From: Sipunculus nudus
Lineage: Eukaryota > Annelida > Sipuncula > Golfingiida > Sipunculidae
DNA: 64,000 bases
Assembly (NCBI GenBank): GCA_026874595.1
Contig: CM049322.1
Location: 60,702,886 to 60,766,885, forward strand
Reading direction: 5' to 3'
A program made the translations under genes and the position numbers. The notes below the pieces were generated by a model. That model saw nothing but the letters and a program-made list of their open reading frames with translations. It was not told the DNA's origin and did no database searches. Within the stretch, counting starts at the first letter, position 1. Every line of letters starts with the position of its first letter. Below, piece by piece: positions 1 through 11,362 of the stretch.

Positions 1-3000
1 AAAATTTGAAACCAGTTGATCGAAACTGTAGATTTTATTCAAGTTTTCAAGCACCATGTCACATATTGCTAGTGTTATGCAGTTTGCTAGAGCTCAGCTC
101 CCGAGCTTCAGCTCTAAGTTCCTTAAATTTGGCATACAGTTAGATTTTCTCCAAAATCCCCTACCATGCCAAGAATTTGGTCACTAGGACTTAATTCCTT
201 CGAGATATCAATGAAAAACTTCATTTTTCCATTAAAAACCCAATGTTACACTTTAAGACTGCCTAATATCAAAACCACTGATCTGACTTTGATCATATAT
301 AATATACATATTTTTCTATACATTCACTATGCACATGCCAGAAATGATGTCAGTATTGTGTATTTTTTTTAAGTTATGGGCCCAAACATAATGCACTTTG
401 TAAAAAATCAAGAAATATATTTTCTCCCTTAACAAGGGCATTGCTGAAGCTAGAGATTTTTTTTGTCAGGGATGTAACATTATTTTATCAAGATTCAATT
501 GAATACCCAAAATTAGTTCTGAATTTTTCAAATTTTATAAGTTATTAGTATAAATATAAAATTAGTACCTTAAATTTTGCCCAACTGTGACCAAGGCACG
601 TTTGTTTCCCGTGAGCACTGTTGATATAATTTTCATATCATGCACACATAAGGATTTCAGCTTTTTAGTTTAGAAAGCTGAAAGAAATTTGCCAAATATT
701 GTAGCTTTTATTAATGTTTTTTATGAGACCCTGTCAGACTTTGGCTCTCTCCAGCCCCTCTTGAGTCACCTGTATGTTGACCTTGTTGACCTTTCATCAA
801 ATTATGCACGCTTGAGGGGAGAATCCAGGCAGCTTATGGCCAGCCACAGTTGATCCAGGTGTTCAACCCAACTCATCTAGTAGTTTTAACCAACAACATA
901 ACAATAAACAATAAATTAATAAATTTTTATTGGTTTTTAATAACAAATTAAAGAAAAATAGAAAAGGAATTTGTTAGTTTATAATAACAGGAAATTAACT
1001 TGCAGTTACTGATGATATAAGAATCTTGTATCGATGGGTAGAATGTCACGTATTCCAAATAACACCATGCAGTCACCTATGGCATTTTTCAGTTCATTTT
1101 TAATGATAAAGAAGTAAATCATATTATTCATTACTAATTATTAAGGATTATATGAAGGAAATTAATGATAGACAAAGATGCAGTTGATAATATTAATCTA
1201 GATTCCTATTGTGTTGTGTCTAGTGTGTACATTGATGTGAAATTAGTCCAAAATGAATTTTTTAGTTATTTTTTAATATAAATAAAAGCCATAAAACCAG
1301 GTACTTATGATCATTATTTAAATGTGTGAAATTTGTATATTCTGGATTCTCAACATCATTGTTTGGTGAAAACTGAATAAATACCAGACATGGTGCGAAT
1401 ACTTTGTAATTGTATTAAATACGAATATGATTATGTACTCCATTATAAAATTTCTTGCATAAAGAATGGGAATTCAGGTAAAAATGAAAGTATATGAATA
1501 CTCGTGCAAATACTTTCAAAATGTATTCATGAATGCATTCATGAATATATTCTTTAATATTATTTTAATAACCATATCAGTTATATTTCATTTTAAAAAA
1601 TCATATGATTCTCTTATTATTTTTAATAAAAATTATATTTGGGACTATATTTGTAATTTTTTTAATAAATAGTTAATTCTTATATTATATGTTCTGCTTA
1701 TAAGTTATATGGCAAAGTCAAAATCTGTGTGACAGTAGTACTCCATTTGTTAATAAAATAAATGAAATCAATCCTCTTCCCTGTCTCCAAAGGTACTATC
1801 AAAATCATACATAAGCTAAACAACAACAACTCATAATACAGCTTATATTTATTACCACACCAAACCAGCATGTGCCTCATTTCTAAATAATATTTTTTTA
1901 TCATATATAACAGCTGAGCGTTGTGACCCATAGGTCCCTTGTTTTTAATTGGTTATATTGAATGGGTGCAGTTTCCTGAATGTCATAGACTTGTAGTTCA
2001 GGCGTTGAAAGTGAAGCCCAGTATTCAAACCTTGTCATTACAGCAATTAAGAATCTCAGAAATGTGCTCTTATTTGTCTAATGGGCATATCAAATACATT
2101 TTTAGTTATAATTAAATGGGCACAAACACGTTCTTGAAGTCTTTCAGCTGACAAAATGCAAAAGGGAAACAGATTAACAGGTTGAACAAAAAAAGGATAA
2201 ACATCTCCTCCCCCCCCCGGCAATGAAAACCTCATTAAATTCATATTGTTTTTATTGACGGGAGTTTCGAAATTAAGAAGGTCTATAAATAAACTATCAT
2301 CGACATTAGACATTACCATAAGAAGATGACTGATGCATGTTACTTCGTATCATACAAACTCAAACAAAAAGAAACAATATTAAAGGAAAAAGACACAAAA
2401 TGTTTCTATCCACAGTATTAAAGAGAGTATCAGAGAAAGTATCAGTGGGAGTACTTGACCTAGACATTCAATCAGTGAACACAGTCCATGGGTCAGAAAG
2501 TGAGCCCCCCCCCGATGTAACCCCCCCCCCCCACAAGAGATGGACACATAAGGTTCCTTTAAAAGGTTCCTAATCATACAAAGTTTAGAAAGACAAGTGT
2601 AACATAAACAATAAATTTATAATCAAGGAAAACTTACAATTTCTGGAGAGGTGGTCCACGCTCAAGAAACAATAAAAAATAATCACTGAGTCCATATCAG
2701 AAGTTATTGGTCCACAGAGTCCACAAGCTGTAATTGCAATACACAGAAAGTTTGCCCTAAGCCGCTGGTCACATGATCCTCACGCACGTGACTTCTCAAG
2801 TTCACTCAGTTCACCCTAATACACGCGTAAAGGCGCCACTCGCCGTAAAGCCAATCCCTGGCCAGAAACATTCTTCACTCTTGAAGAAGCCCAGATATCC
2901 AATGTCTGTCAGCGTAATCTGTACAATATTGGGTACCTCCAACAATCACCAGAGTAACAATTGTCCACGGCAGATACACATCGGCGGTTAGAATTCCGTC

Positions 3001-3629
3001 TGTAACCATAACGGTAACTCACAAGTCCATTAGCGAGTCGTTATTGTCGATGGTTGCCGCCTACTCCGACATGTCATACAACCGGATTCGTTCCGTTCAC
3101 AGCAACTCCTGACCCTCCAGCTGGACCGACAATCTGTCAGACTGCATCATCATGGGTGGTGACCCAGGAGTTTTTGTTCTTAATTTCCGGTTTCCAGCCT
3201 TAATACCGCTGATGATGACACATCTCCTGCCTGTTCTTGACCTATCGTTTGATCGCATGAATACAAAAAATGAACGTGGTTCCAGAGAAAAAAAGTATGA
3301 AAAATCAAACATCGAGTTTGAAGTCTTTGAAGTCTCTCTTTGAAGTCTACAGCATTAATGCTTTCACAGGAACTGGTTTAGACCCACGCTGACATGAAAC
3401 TGTTCTCACTGACTAACGACAGCACTGACCTAAATGCCATCCGTGACACTTGGGTTCCTTAATCCTATGTTGACATCCATATCTGATACTGCATATTAAT
3501 AAAATAAAAAAGTCACAGCTCTCTGGTGACACTAGAGAATTTTCGGAGCCCCTAGTTTTCTTCTTTGAGGTGTCTTCTACTCAGTTCCAGGTGATTCCAA
3601 ACATACAAAGGTAAAAAACACTCTGAAAA
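1..3629. other. AT-rich DNA with no supported gene
   Basis: I see no coding signal here. Open frames are short, overlap on both strands and match nothing I recognise. Visible structure is limited to homopolymer C runs at about 2210-2218, 2505-2513 and 2521-2532, and a less AT-rich stretch at about 2640-3450. The C runs lie within 320 bp of one another. The higher-GC stretch could be an old transposon or an untranslated exon, but nothing in it allows a choice. Confidence 0.5.
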
Positions 3630-3911
3630 TTGACTTTTTTTACAAACCGCATTTTTTCTGGAGCGACTTTGCATTGGTATATGGACTATAACTTTCTTAT
3701 TTCACATGATAATTGTATAATTTTAGCCTCAATGGAATTGGATGAACATAATCTACATAGTGATGATATATGGTATATAAAGGAGGAACATGTGTTAATT
3801 TTGAGGCCAGGTTTTTACAAATTCACTGATCCCATGATCTCACAAATTATGTTGAGATTTGCAAAAGCTATGAAGCAAAAACACTGTGAAAACTCATTTG
3901 AAAATATTTAA
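3630..3911 (+). other. Unrecognised 93-codon open frame
   Basis: This is an open frame of 93 codons with a mixed, protein-like composition (MELDEHNLHSDDIWYIKEEH and FYKFTDPMISQIM stretches). It is not a low-complexity translation like most short frames nearby. I do not recognise a family. There is no clear signal peptide, membrane segment or cysteine pattern. It could be an exon, a transposon fragment or chance. No upstream promoter or splice site decides between these. Confidence 0.2.
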
Positions 3912-4233
3912 CTTGCGTGTGCATTCATTTTTAATGCGCCTTTACTTAATTTAAGAAACCATTGTTAATATGCATATACAGTTGTGCTGACAGAATTTGG
4001 AAACAAGTTTAGACCCAATAATGTGCCTAAAATCCACAAATATGCCTTTGTAATTCTTTTATGGATAGGGGTAGGCAAATGGCTTCAAAGAGTTTATAAG
4101 AGAGCCCCAAACAGCAGAAACAACGCCAAGAAATGGACATGAAATCATGTGCTCTCTTATAATCATTGTCATGTATCAAGTTTATTGCTTTTACATATTG
4201 CAGGCCATATTAAATTGTGATTTCGCATTTCAG
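3912..4233. other. Intergenic or intronic DNA
   Basis: AT-rich sequence without a recognisable feature until the pyrimidine-rich tract and AG (TTTCGCATTTCAG) that ends at 4233. Confidence 0.4.
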
Positions 4234-4326
4234 TGTACGGAAGGAGGTTTTATTCCAGTGGCTTAAGCAGCGTTGGCAGCGGCGCCGTCCCGTCTGGTTC
4301 CGGTTCAGCAGGTTCAGGTGGTTCAG
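4234..4326 (+). CDS. Candidate Gly/Ser-rich exon of a secreted or matrix protein (partial)
   Basis: A 93-nt segment sits between a good acceptor (TTTCGCATTTCAG) and a plausible donor (TCAG then GTTGGT). Read in phase 1-1 it is open for 30 whole codons: a basic, Tyr-containing start (YGRRFYSSG) followed by a low-complexity Gly/Ser tail (GSGSAGSGGS). The phase matches the 60-nt Thr/Pro exons downstream at 7759, 9846 and in the 30-63 kb array, so all could join in one frame. Gly/Ser and Thr/Pro blocks together are common in mucins, shell-matrix and adhesive proteins. Linking this exon to the others is inference. A second donor (CAG then GTGG) lies a few bases upstream. No start codon or signal peptide exon was identified. 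Confidence 0.35.
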
Positions 4327-7139
4327 GTTGGTGTCATAATCAACCAGAATTCTTATTATAATGTATTTAATTACAACTGATCTATAAGATAAAGAGCATT
4401 TTCACTTATATATCTTTTAGGGTCAGAAAAGTTATATGTCAAGGTAAGTGAGGAAAGGTAATTTTCAGAAGTGCAAATATAAGTATTCATCATTCAGGGG
4501 ACTTTTCTTGCATTTGAAGAAAAACTTTGATTGGTTTCCGAAATTTGGAGCCCGCTTGTAAATAAACGCTTGAAATGACTTTTAGATGGGTTTGTCTACA
4601 TTGTGTTAGCCAGGCACGTGGGTTTAATTTGTTGTATAAAAATAAAGGGATGGGTACTTTAGAGTAAAATTTGTCAACTCTCTGCACTAGTGACCCGGGT
4701 GTATTCCTGGCTTGGCTATTATAGTGGTGTGTAGGTGCTTGTCCAGGGTCGATGGTTTTCTCTTGGTCCAACATATTACCGAAACGTCACTATTTTACCC
4801 TTGGAGTGTGCCTCTTATTAGTAAATATAACAAGTTGTAAAATCTGTGTAAAATAAATAAAGTTTAATATCTTGAGTTGCCAGCCCTACAGCTGTTGTCC
4901 CCGGCCTAATCAAATCCTACCAGCCCTGCGGTGCTAGTCCAGGCCTATCTTCATCTCTGCTCCTGGTCTCTAGTAAAGACTGGTCTCTATTAAAGACAGT
5001 CATTTTGTTTATTATCAAGTAACCTTTCATTTTCTTGTGCTTGTGGATGCATTTTCAAGTTAATATATGTTTGTTTTTATTCCTTTTGTATTGGTGCTTT
5101 GTATTCTTCAGGTTTTTATTCTTTACAATCACAGGGTAATATAGGCCTTTGTCCAAGGAAAATGAAAGATTCTCCCAATCTAAAACCTCCATATATCTTG
5201 CAGTAATTAAAATGTATATATTATATGCCTTTGCTGACACATTAAAAAGATCAGCACATATTTATATAGATACAACAATAATGCTTATGTAGACTGCTGT
5301 GAAGATTTTCTGATTTTATATAAAATTAGTGTACTAATTCCTAAGCGTAAAGTAATCTTTTGTCTAATATAGCACTTACAGTACATACTAGTTAATGGTT
5401 GATGATTCACTGATAGGTATCAAATTAAGCCAGCAATTATTCTTTCGTGATAGTAAGGTGGAATATATTAAACATATGTCGGGCATGTCTTATGCGATGG
5501 AATACACTGTTCCTTTTAATGTTGTAGAACAGTTTATGATGACAAAAGCATAATTAGATACAGGTAAAGAGATGCATTGAAAAAATACGAACAGAAATGA
5601 AAACATTATACAATGGAGAAATAATCTGTGTGTCTTGTGCGCTTTGTTGAAGCAAATATTGAAAGCAAAAACAAAAGAGTTACTAATACACTTTTGTCCC
5701 TCAAACTAAGAAGAATGTTCTGCATACAATCATGAAGTTCACAAACAGATATCTAAATGCATAGAAACCATATCGATTTTTGAAAGCTGTAAAGTCATAC
5801 GGTTATATCATGTGTATTTTGAAGTATAATTTTGTGCATGCATTTGTATAGTTTGACGTTTTATAAGAACATGAAAGTGTATATTATACAGGATTTAAAC
5901 TATATATAAAAATAGCAAGCCATCGATAGCTTACAAAATTGACAAGGGATTGCTGCAGAAACTATGGTATAGAAAATACACACCGATTGCTGCCCACAAC
6001 ATTTTTTGTCATTTTGCCATAATCAAATCAGCGTTGTGTCTAAGCCTGAAGCCACAATCCCGCGACTGGACAGAAGCTTTCTTCACTGTGCATTCAAAAC
6101 TTTGAACAACCGTCCAGAACCTGCGGTTGGAAATACCTTAGATTATGAGGTCGGATCCTTCAAGAGTCGATATCCAATTGCGCTGAAAGATCCACTTGCG
6201 GTTAAAGATGCAAGAGAATAGGTTCTACTTTCAAGGGTTAGCTTTTTGTTTCCAACAATTTCCCCAAGCTAGACATCTTAGTAGTTACATCCTTAGTTAA
6301 ATACTTTCCATTATTCCTTTGGCCTTTTACTTTCAATTGTACACTTGATACCTTGTAAGTAACAACCTGATATCATATACTTTCTGTTAGTCCTCACACT
6401 TTTTATGTTACTTTAATTTTTTTACGTTTTTAGTTATTTGTTCTTAGATTTTAAGTAACCACACAAGTACAACAATTTTGCCCTATGATGGGCTGCTGCT
6501 AAGATTGATTGAAGTGACTCAGTTAAAATCACTGTATTCCACTCTCGCTCCACCGAAAAGTTATCGACATGATTTGAGAGATTTAAGGAAATCTTAACTT
6601 TAATGTATATAGTTAAAAACCGTACTATATGGGTCGATCCTCAGTTTGTTCTTGGAAAAGATGAAAATTATTTTAAAAAATGGTTGAAGGTAAAAGCTTG
6701 CATAGTGATAATATTGTCTGACTAAAACCAGCCAAAGGCTGCAGTCTCTGAAATGCAGAACAAACCGGTATTCCAATTCATTTGTACCGAAGGCGATTAG
6801 ATTGTTTAATGCATAGATACATCAAAATATAATATTACTACTTTTTAAATTCTATACTACTATGCCTTTGTCTTTCCCTCAGAACTATGTCTTACATATG
6901 ATATCACCCGCAAAACAAAATTCCTGTACTGGTTTGGAATATATCTTGTATCTTGTATCTTGCATCTCGTATCTTGTATTTGGAAAATGCAATCAATATT
7001 TGAAACCTGGTATATGTATATAATTTTTTGATGAGCTCGAAAACAACACCAGCAACCCCCATTCATCCACAATTCAGACAAAGATTGTAAAACAAATTAA
7101 ATTTATCATACCAAGCTCTAATTTATAATATTTGGAAAG
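4327..7139. other. Non-coding DNA, probable intron
   Basis: AT-rich DNA with no recognised gene. A 94-codon frame on the - strand at 4490-4774 and a 71-codon frame on the + strand at 6006-6221 match nothing I know. A short direct repeat of a 7-bp ATCTTGT-like motif lies at about 6940-6982. A CCGAAACGTC-type string near 4780 recalls the ends of some Penelope-like retroelements, but no reverse transcriptase is visible beside it. Confidence 0.4.
6940..6982. repeat. Short 7-bp tandem repeat
   Basis: About five to six imperfect copies of ATCTTGT, with two variants carrying GC changes. An ordinary microsatellite; no function is implied. Confidence 0.6.
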
Positions 7140-7640
7140 GATTTGGCCATGAAATTATTTTAAATGTGTATATACCACCTGACGGTCATGGAAAAGCAGC
7201 TTCAAACATCTTGTTTGATCAGATCACGAACTGTAAAAGTAATCTCGGTTATTATTGTCTGTGTCGATTCCAATCATTGTGATTCCAGAAAACTATCCCA
7301 CATTATCGTTCAGTGTCACACTAGAGATAATAAAAACCTGGACCTGTTTTTCTGTAATGTGAAGAATAGTAATGTTGCTAAAAGTAAAGGTCCTTTTGGC
7401 GGATCAGATCACACATATGATCCACATGTTGCCTAAGAATAAACAATGTAAGACTGTGACAAAAGCTGTGAAAGTTGTTGGATCAGGATACTTGTGATGA
7501 AATGTAGTTCTTCGGGAAAGAACTGATTAGGAAGTGCTTTTTGACTCAAAATCATGTCTAGACGATTGCCTAAGATGATTTCAAGGACCAAATAAATCTG
7601 GTTCGTCACGATACTCGGGTAAAGCGGTGTAAGCATTATT
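7140..7640 (+). pseudogene. LINE endonuclease-domain remnant
   Basis: Translation across two frames gives the C-terminal part of an endonuclease/exonuclease/phosphatase domain of non-LTR retrotransposon type. A VYIPP-type strand lies near 7160. A D-x-NHC-like stretch follows (DSNHCDSRKL), then an NKNLDLFFCNVKN block and the conserved GGSDH at about 7398-7412, where the SDH is a catalytic element in this fold. The frame then drifts: a KNKQCK-like stretch at about 7430-7450 resembles the usual continuation, and stops are frequent. The ORF is dead. It lies just upstream of the founder exon at 7759, so a LINE had already entered this intron when that exon existed. It may belong to the same family as the reverse-transcriptase pieces at 10.4 kb and in the array, but the parts do not overlap. 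Confidence 0.6.
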
Positions 7641-7758
7641 GGGTGAATATCTATTCTCGTAGTTGAATTTCGGAAGTGTCGGAATAGAGATATCCCACAA
7701 GATAATTGACAAAAATTGTTTTTGTTTCAAACATGGCAAGATTTATATTATCCAAAAG

Positions 7759-7818
7759 CGGTCCCGACGACTAAACCAGAAACCACTGTTCCTCCAACCA
7801 CATCCCCAGCAACAGCAT
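7759..7818 (+). CDS. Founder Thr/Pro-rich 60-nt exon 1 (mucin-like protein, partial)
   Basis: A 60-nt open segment lies between AG (7757-7758) and a GTAAGC donor (7819 onward), in phase 1-1. It encodes VPTTKPETTVPPTTSPATA after one split codon. The lysine, glutamate and extra prolines make it the most diverged of the intact exons, but length, phase and the Thr/Pro pattern match the exon at 9846 and those of the array. The acceptor tract is purine-rich and weaker than in the array. Downstream intron sequence near 7930-7980 (a TTTTATGCGGATATTATGTTA-like stretch) resembles the unit intron, which supports common descent. Pro/Thr density suggests O-glycosylation outside the cell; this is inference. 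Confidence 0.5.
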
Positions 7819-8740
7819 GTAAGCAGGATACTTGTATTTGTTCAGCATTCTCTGATTATGCCACTTGGAAAGATACAGCCTTATCTGTATTGAAAAATGC
7901 TTTCATGTGCAGACCAAAATAGTTTGAAGTCAACCATGGGTTAAAACGGCCCTACCTGTTTTATGCGGATATTATGTTATCTATATATTTAATTTTTCTT
8001 TGTCGCCCTCACGGTGTTTATCATGATAATAAAATAATTTGCCATTCTTTGTAGAATTTTATTTATAGGGGAAATGGCTAAGAATTCTAGCACAAGTAAT
8101 CTTAATATCATAAAGTCAACCGCAAGAAAAAGAAACGATGCCGGAAGCCTATGAATAAAATATGCGACATTCATTTTTTTTCAAACTATGTATCTGCTTG
8201 ATCTATGGATCTTCCACGGGTCCATATAGTATTATATTTTAAGAGAAGAGAATTTATACTTATGTCGTTTTGATTCTTGCCAGACTTACTTAAAATATTA
8301 CCAAACTTTTTCCATAAGTACCCGGAAGGACGTCAGCTTCAGCCGTTCCTTTCAGGATCGGCAAAAGACCGAAAATAAAATAAGAAAATGTTTCATGTGT
8401 TTTCAACTAGACTCTACAGGTTTTTCATTATTTTTTTTTGCGGTAATAAACCACTTCTGCATTTATCCATATCGGAATTGAATTGGGAATGGTTGCTATT
8501 TACATTTGCACAGGAAAAGGCAATAAAGAAAATTTATATTGATGCATGCTTGTCAGGATATTAAATTCAGGCTGTTATATTTTCGGAATTCCAAACCCAC
8601 TTTGTTCAAAGACTAAAAGAAGAAAAGGCTAAGAAGGATGATTCTTTATAGGTAATATTCTGATTATTAATCAACCCTCTCTTTGCTCAATATGCTTGCA
8701 TGTTGTTGTATATGAAAAGTGTTATGGACGATCTCACAAG
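7819..8740. repeat. Diverged proto-unit intron
   Basis: Intron sequence between the exon at 7759 and the dead exon at 8741. Short stretches just after the exon (a GGTTAAAACGG-like string, then a TTTTATGCGGATATTATG-like string) align with the post-exon part of the later units. The rest is unassigned AT-rich DNA. Spacing between successive founder exons is about 0.98 and 1.1 kb, well below the 3.76 kb of the array. Confidence 0.45.
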
Positions 8741-8799
8741 ACAAATATTGGCCAAACCAGCCACCACCGTTGCTCCGACCACAACTCCTGCATAAATAT
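8741..8799 (+). pseudogene. Dead copy of the Thr/Pro exon
   Basis: The sequence matches the exon core (AKPATTVAPTTTPA) and ends at a GTAAGC-like donor, but an in-frame TAA follows PA. The AG-to-donor distance is 59 nt, which breaks the frame. The acceptor region lacks a pyrimidine tract. It may be a pseudoexon skipped in splicing. Homologous intron sequence runs on to about 9210. Confidence 0.55.
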
Positions 8800-9210
8800 G
8801 TAAGCAGGATACACGTATTGAGCACTTGTTGAGCATTCTCTGATACTGGCAATGGGAAACGTTAGTGTCTTATCTTTATTGAGAAATGCTTCCACGTAGG
8901 GACTAAAATTTATTCAAGCCAAAAGTAATCTGGGTTGTTACAATACCGGGGGTTAAAACGGACTTTCCTGTTTAATGTTAGCATTTTTGTTTGTACAAAA
9001 TTAGGAAATAAATTATTCTGAGGTCTTTATTCCTTCTGTTTTCCACACCATTCCGGTGTATGTTCCATGTAGACATTATATTTTAATATATAATGTATAT
9101 AATTTAACGCAGTAAAAGGTAAGAGCATGGATGTTATTATCATTTTCGGCCCGTTTATTTGGAGATCTATGCACATGAAATAGGGTAGAAAGTTTGCTGC
9201 TTTCATTTAG
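8800..9210. repeat. Proto-unit intron after the dead exon
   Basis: Contains diverged versions of intron landmarks seen in every later unit: GGTTAAAACGG-like at about 8950 and a TTTATTTGGAGATCTATGCAC-like stretch at about 9150-9180. It joins directly to sequence that in the array lies after the LINE fragment, so this proto-unit never had, or has lost, the reverse-transcriptase part. Confidence 0.5.
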
Positions 9211-9845
9211 CAAATTTTGGTTCTATGACTGTTTTTCGGTAAATTCATTTAGAACGGTTGATTGTGTGTGTTGTTTACTTTTTGATCTTTTAAAGTATTT
9301 ATCTTTAAATGCGTTTCCTGATCCACAACCGTTTACTTGTTTACAATTCCAAATGCGCGACAAATATCGTCATTGTGCTCTTCTAAGGTTCTTTTTAACT
9401 GTTATACTATATTTTATTAAGCTGCATTGTCAATAAATTTTACAGTTGCCATCAGGAATGTCCCTTTTCTCCTTTTAAGTTGAATTGATAAATTAATGGT
9501 AAGGAAGCGTTACATGTTCATCCCGCGGATGATGCACATGCTCATGCTTGCGGACCTACCTGATCTCTGTATTCCCCTAAAAAAGAATTTGAAGCTTCAG
9601 TGACACGTAGTAAAAATATTGGTTGGACACTGGTCCTGTCGTGTTTTTTTGGTCACTCAAATTGCATGTAAATTATAACTTGCTGGTAGCGCCAGCTAGC
9701 ACTCAAAAGAGAACCGCAGCGTGTAAGGACTGAATATTCTATTATGCAGAATGAGAAAGCAAGTTTATTTGCAATAACATGTTTTATAAATAATTGGATG
9801 CCATTGTGTTCAATAAAACATGATTTTATGTATATTATTCTCCAG
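9211..9845. repeat. Founder copy of the unit 3' half, without the 0.83-kb insert
   Basis: It aligns with the part of the array unit from the TTCATTCAGAGCGATTGATG-like stretch to the exon acceptor. At about 9385-9395 it passes straight from the TCGTCATTGTGCTCTTCT-like stretch to the TTATACTATATTTTATTAAG-like stretch. In array units the matching points are separated by about 830 bp (for example 37675-38505). This is therefore an empty-site version of the insertion. The sequence before the exon (a GCCAGCTAGCACTCAAAAGA stretch and an AATAAAACATGATTTTATG-like stretch) is also conserved. Confidence 0.6.
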
Positions 9846-9905
9846 TTGCCCCAACGACCACACCGGCCTCCACCGTGGCTCCATCCACAACTCCAGGAAC
9901 AACTG
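9846..9905 (+). CDS. Founder Thr/Pro-rich 60-nt exon 2 (mucin-like protein, partial)
   Basis: A 60-nt exon between TTCTCCAG and GTAAAT, in phase 1-1. It encodes VAPTTTPAST followed by VAPSTTPGTT, that is 18 of 20 residues identical to the array exons, with about five nucleotide differences. It is itself an internal duplication of a 10-residue motif. The flanking introns have drifted much further than the exon, with indels and missing blocks, while length, phase and splice sites are kept. This is the best evidence in the window that the exon is or was under coding constraint. Confidence 0.6.
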
Positions 9906-10365
9906 GTAAATTATATACCTATCCTATTAAGCTCTAGGGAAGCAGTCTCTGATTCATATAAATGAAAGAGTATTTGGGTCATCCCCATATGGAAAAAATA
10001 TTCTGCATGTAGTGTGCAATCGTTTCGAAACAAAAAAATTGTTCTATCCGATTCTTTGGTAAAACGTTGCAGACATTATGTTAGTAAAGTAATTATTTAA
10101 CAAAGGAAAAGGGAAGGACATTGATGCTATGATCATTCACGGCCTGTTTATTTGGGGATCTGTGCACTTGTAATAGGATAAGTTGCTGCTTAAATTTAGC
10201 ATACAGAGGGAACAAAGGAAATCTAGAATTATGAATAATGATAGTTTCATTCAATTGTAATGTGTAATGTGCTTTTTTTATCAACTTAACTCTCTTTGTT
10301 GACATACTTTAAAGAAGCAAAAAAAAAAAGCTGTCAGCCTCATAGAGTATAACCAGAACTGGTAA
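9906..10365. repeat. Founder copy of the post-exon intron segment
   Basis: It aligns with the roughly 500 bp after each array exon: a TCTCTGATTCATATAAATGA stretch, a TGTAGTGTGCAATCG stretch, a GGACATTGATG stretch and a CTGTTTATTTGGGGATCTG-like stretch, all in the same order. Confidence 0.6.
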
Positions 10366-10765
10366 AACAAGAGGGTACATATAACAATGATGATCCTCAA
10401 CGTTTTGCAAATTATCGGCCTATATCTGGCCTTAGTTGTGTCTCCAAAATAGCAGAGAAAGCAATATTTAAGTATACGTAATTTTCTCCAAGACCATAAA
10501 AAGAATATAAAATTTCAATGTGGATTTATAGCACAGAATGGACGTTAATGTTGTGTTTTGTGACATATAAAAAGCTTTCGAAAAAGTATGGCATAAAGGA
10601 CTCGGTCAGCTTAAGCGGCTTAGTAAATATAACTCATTCTTTTAATGGTTTAAAGATTACATACACAATAGGCAAACAACGAGTTGTAACGCGGGGTGGG
10701 TGTTCTGACTATAGTATAATAAAGGCAGGAGTGCAGGAGGCAGCATCCTTTGGACCGATAAATAA
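10366..10765 (+). pseudogene. LINE reverse-transcriptase remnant (founder copy)
   Basis: Translation shows NYRPIS (about 10411-10428), the N-terminal signature of non-LTR reverse transcriptases. It is followed by a decayed AFD/VWHKGL-like region (LCFVTYKKLSKKYGIKDS) and a remnant of the G-x-x-QGS-x-LGP motif near 10730-10755, where the Gln-Gly-Ser is replaced. The frame is broken more than once and the catalytic DD motif is not reached. Alignment to the array units stops here, where a minisatellite starts. The matching downstream part resumes at about 19040. Confidence 0.65.
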
Positions 10766-10769
10766 ATTC

Positions 10770-11130
10770 TGAGTTTATGTTGGATTAACGTTACCTTAAA
10801 TCCCAAGTTTATGTTAGGGTTACGTTACCTTAAATCCTTAGTTGATGTTGGCTTTACGTTACCTTAAACTCAAAAATTAACTGTGGGGTCTATTAGCTTA
10901 AACCCAACTTAACGTTAGGTTTACGTCATCTTAAATGTTCAAGTTTATTGTAGTTTACGTAACCCTAAGACTCAACATTATATTTTCTGCTCCGTTAATT
11001 CCCTGAGTCTATATAACCTTAAGCTCCTACGTAACCTACATTTTTGTGACCTTTAGGTAATCTTCCAGCATAATAATTATACAGGTTGACTTTACCTTAA
11101 AATAATTGTTAACATGTAGGTCCTTATCTA
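10770..11130. repeat. 34-bp minisatellite, degenerate
   Basis: Direct repeats start at 10773, 10807 and 10841 with a period of 34 bp, around a GTTTATGTT then TACGTTACCTTAAA consensus. Later copies become degenerate to about 11.1 kb. The array starts exactly where homology to the LINE reverse transcriptase ends. Confidence 0.65.
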
Positions 11131-11362
11131 AACTCAAAAGTAAATGAACCACGGTTCCCGACAATAAAGCTTTGGAATGAATAATTGGTTGAAATACACA
11201 CGCATATTCTTCGTTGTAAATGTTCCTGAGTACTCGCTGCAGTTGGAAACCAGTCGATCTGATCGTATAAATAAAGAAGACCTGAGCAAAATATATAAAA
11301 TGTATAATTTTAATACATTCAAAGTAAATACATCTATGGTTCAAATATCCAATAATACTACA
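11131..11362. other. AT-rich spacer
   Basis: No feature seen. Overlapping frames of 62-102 codons on the - strand are uninformative in composition. Confidence 0.4.

Noticed and set aside
4490-4800. Penelope-like retroelement end (CCGAAACGTC string)
   Set aside because: A single short string with no reverse transcriptase or GIY-YIG domain nearby.
6006-6221. KPEATIP stretch that resembles the KPETTVP of the exon at 7759
   Set aside because: No matching acceptor or donor at the right distance, and the similarity covers only about seven residues.
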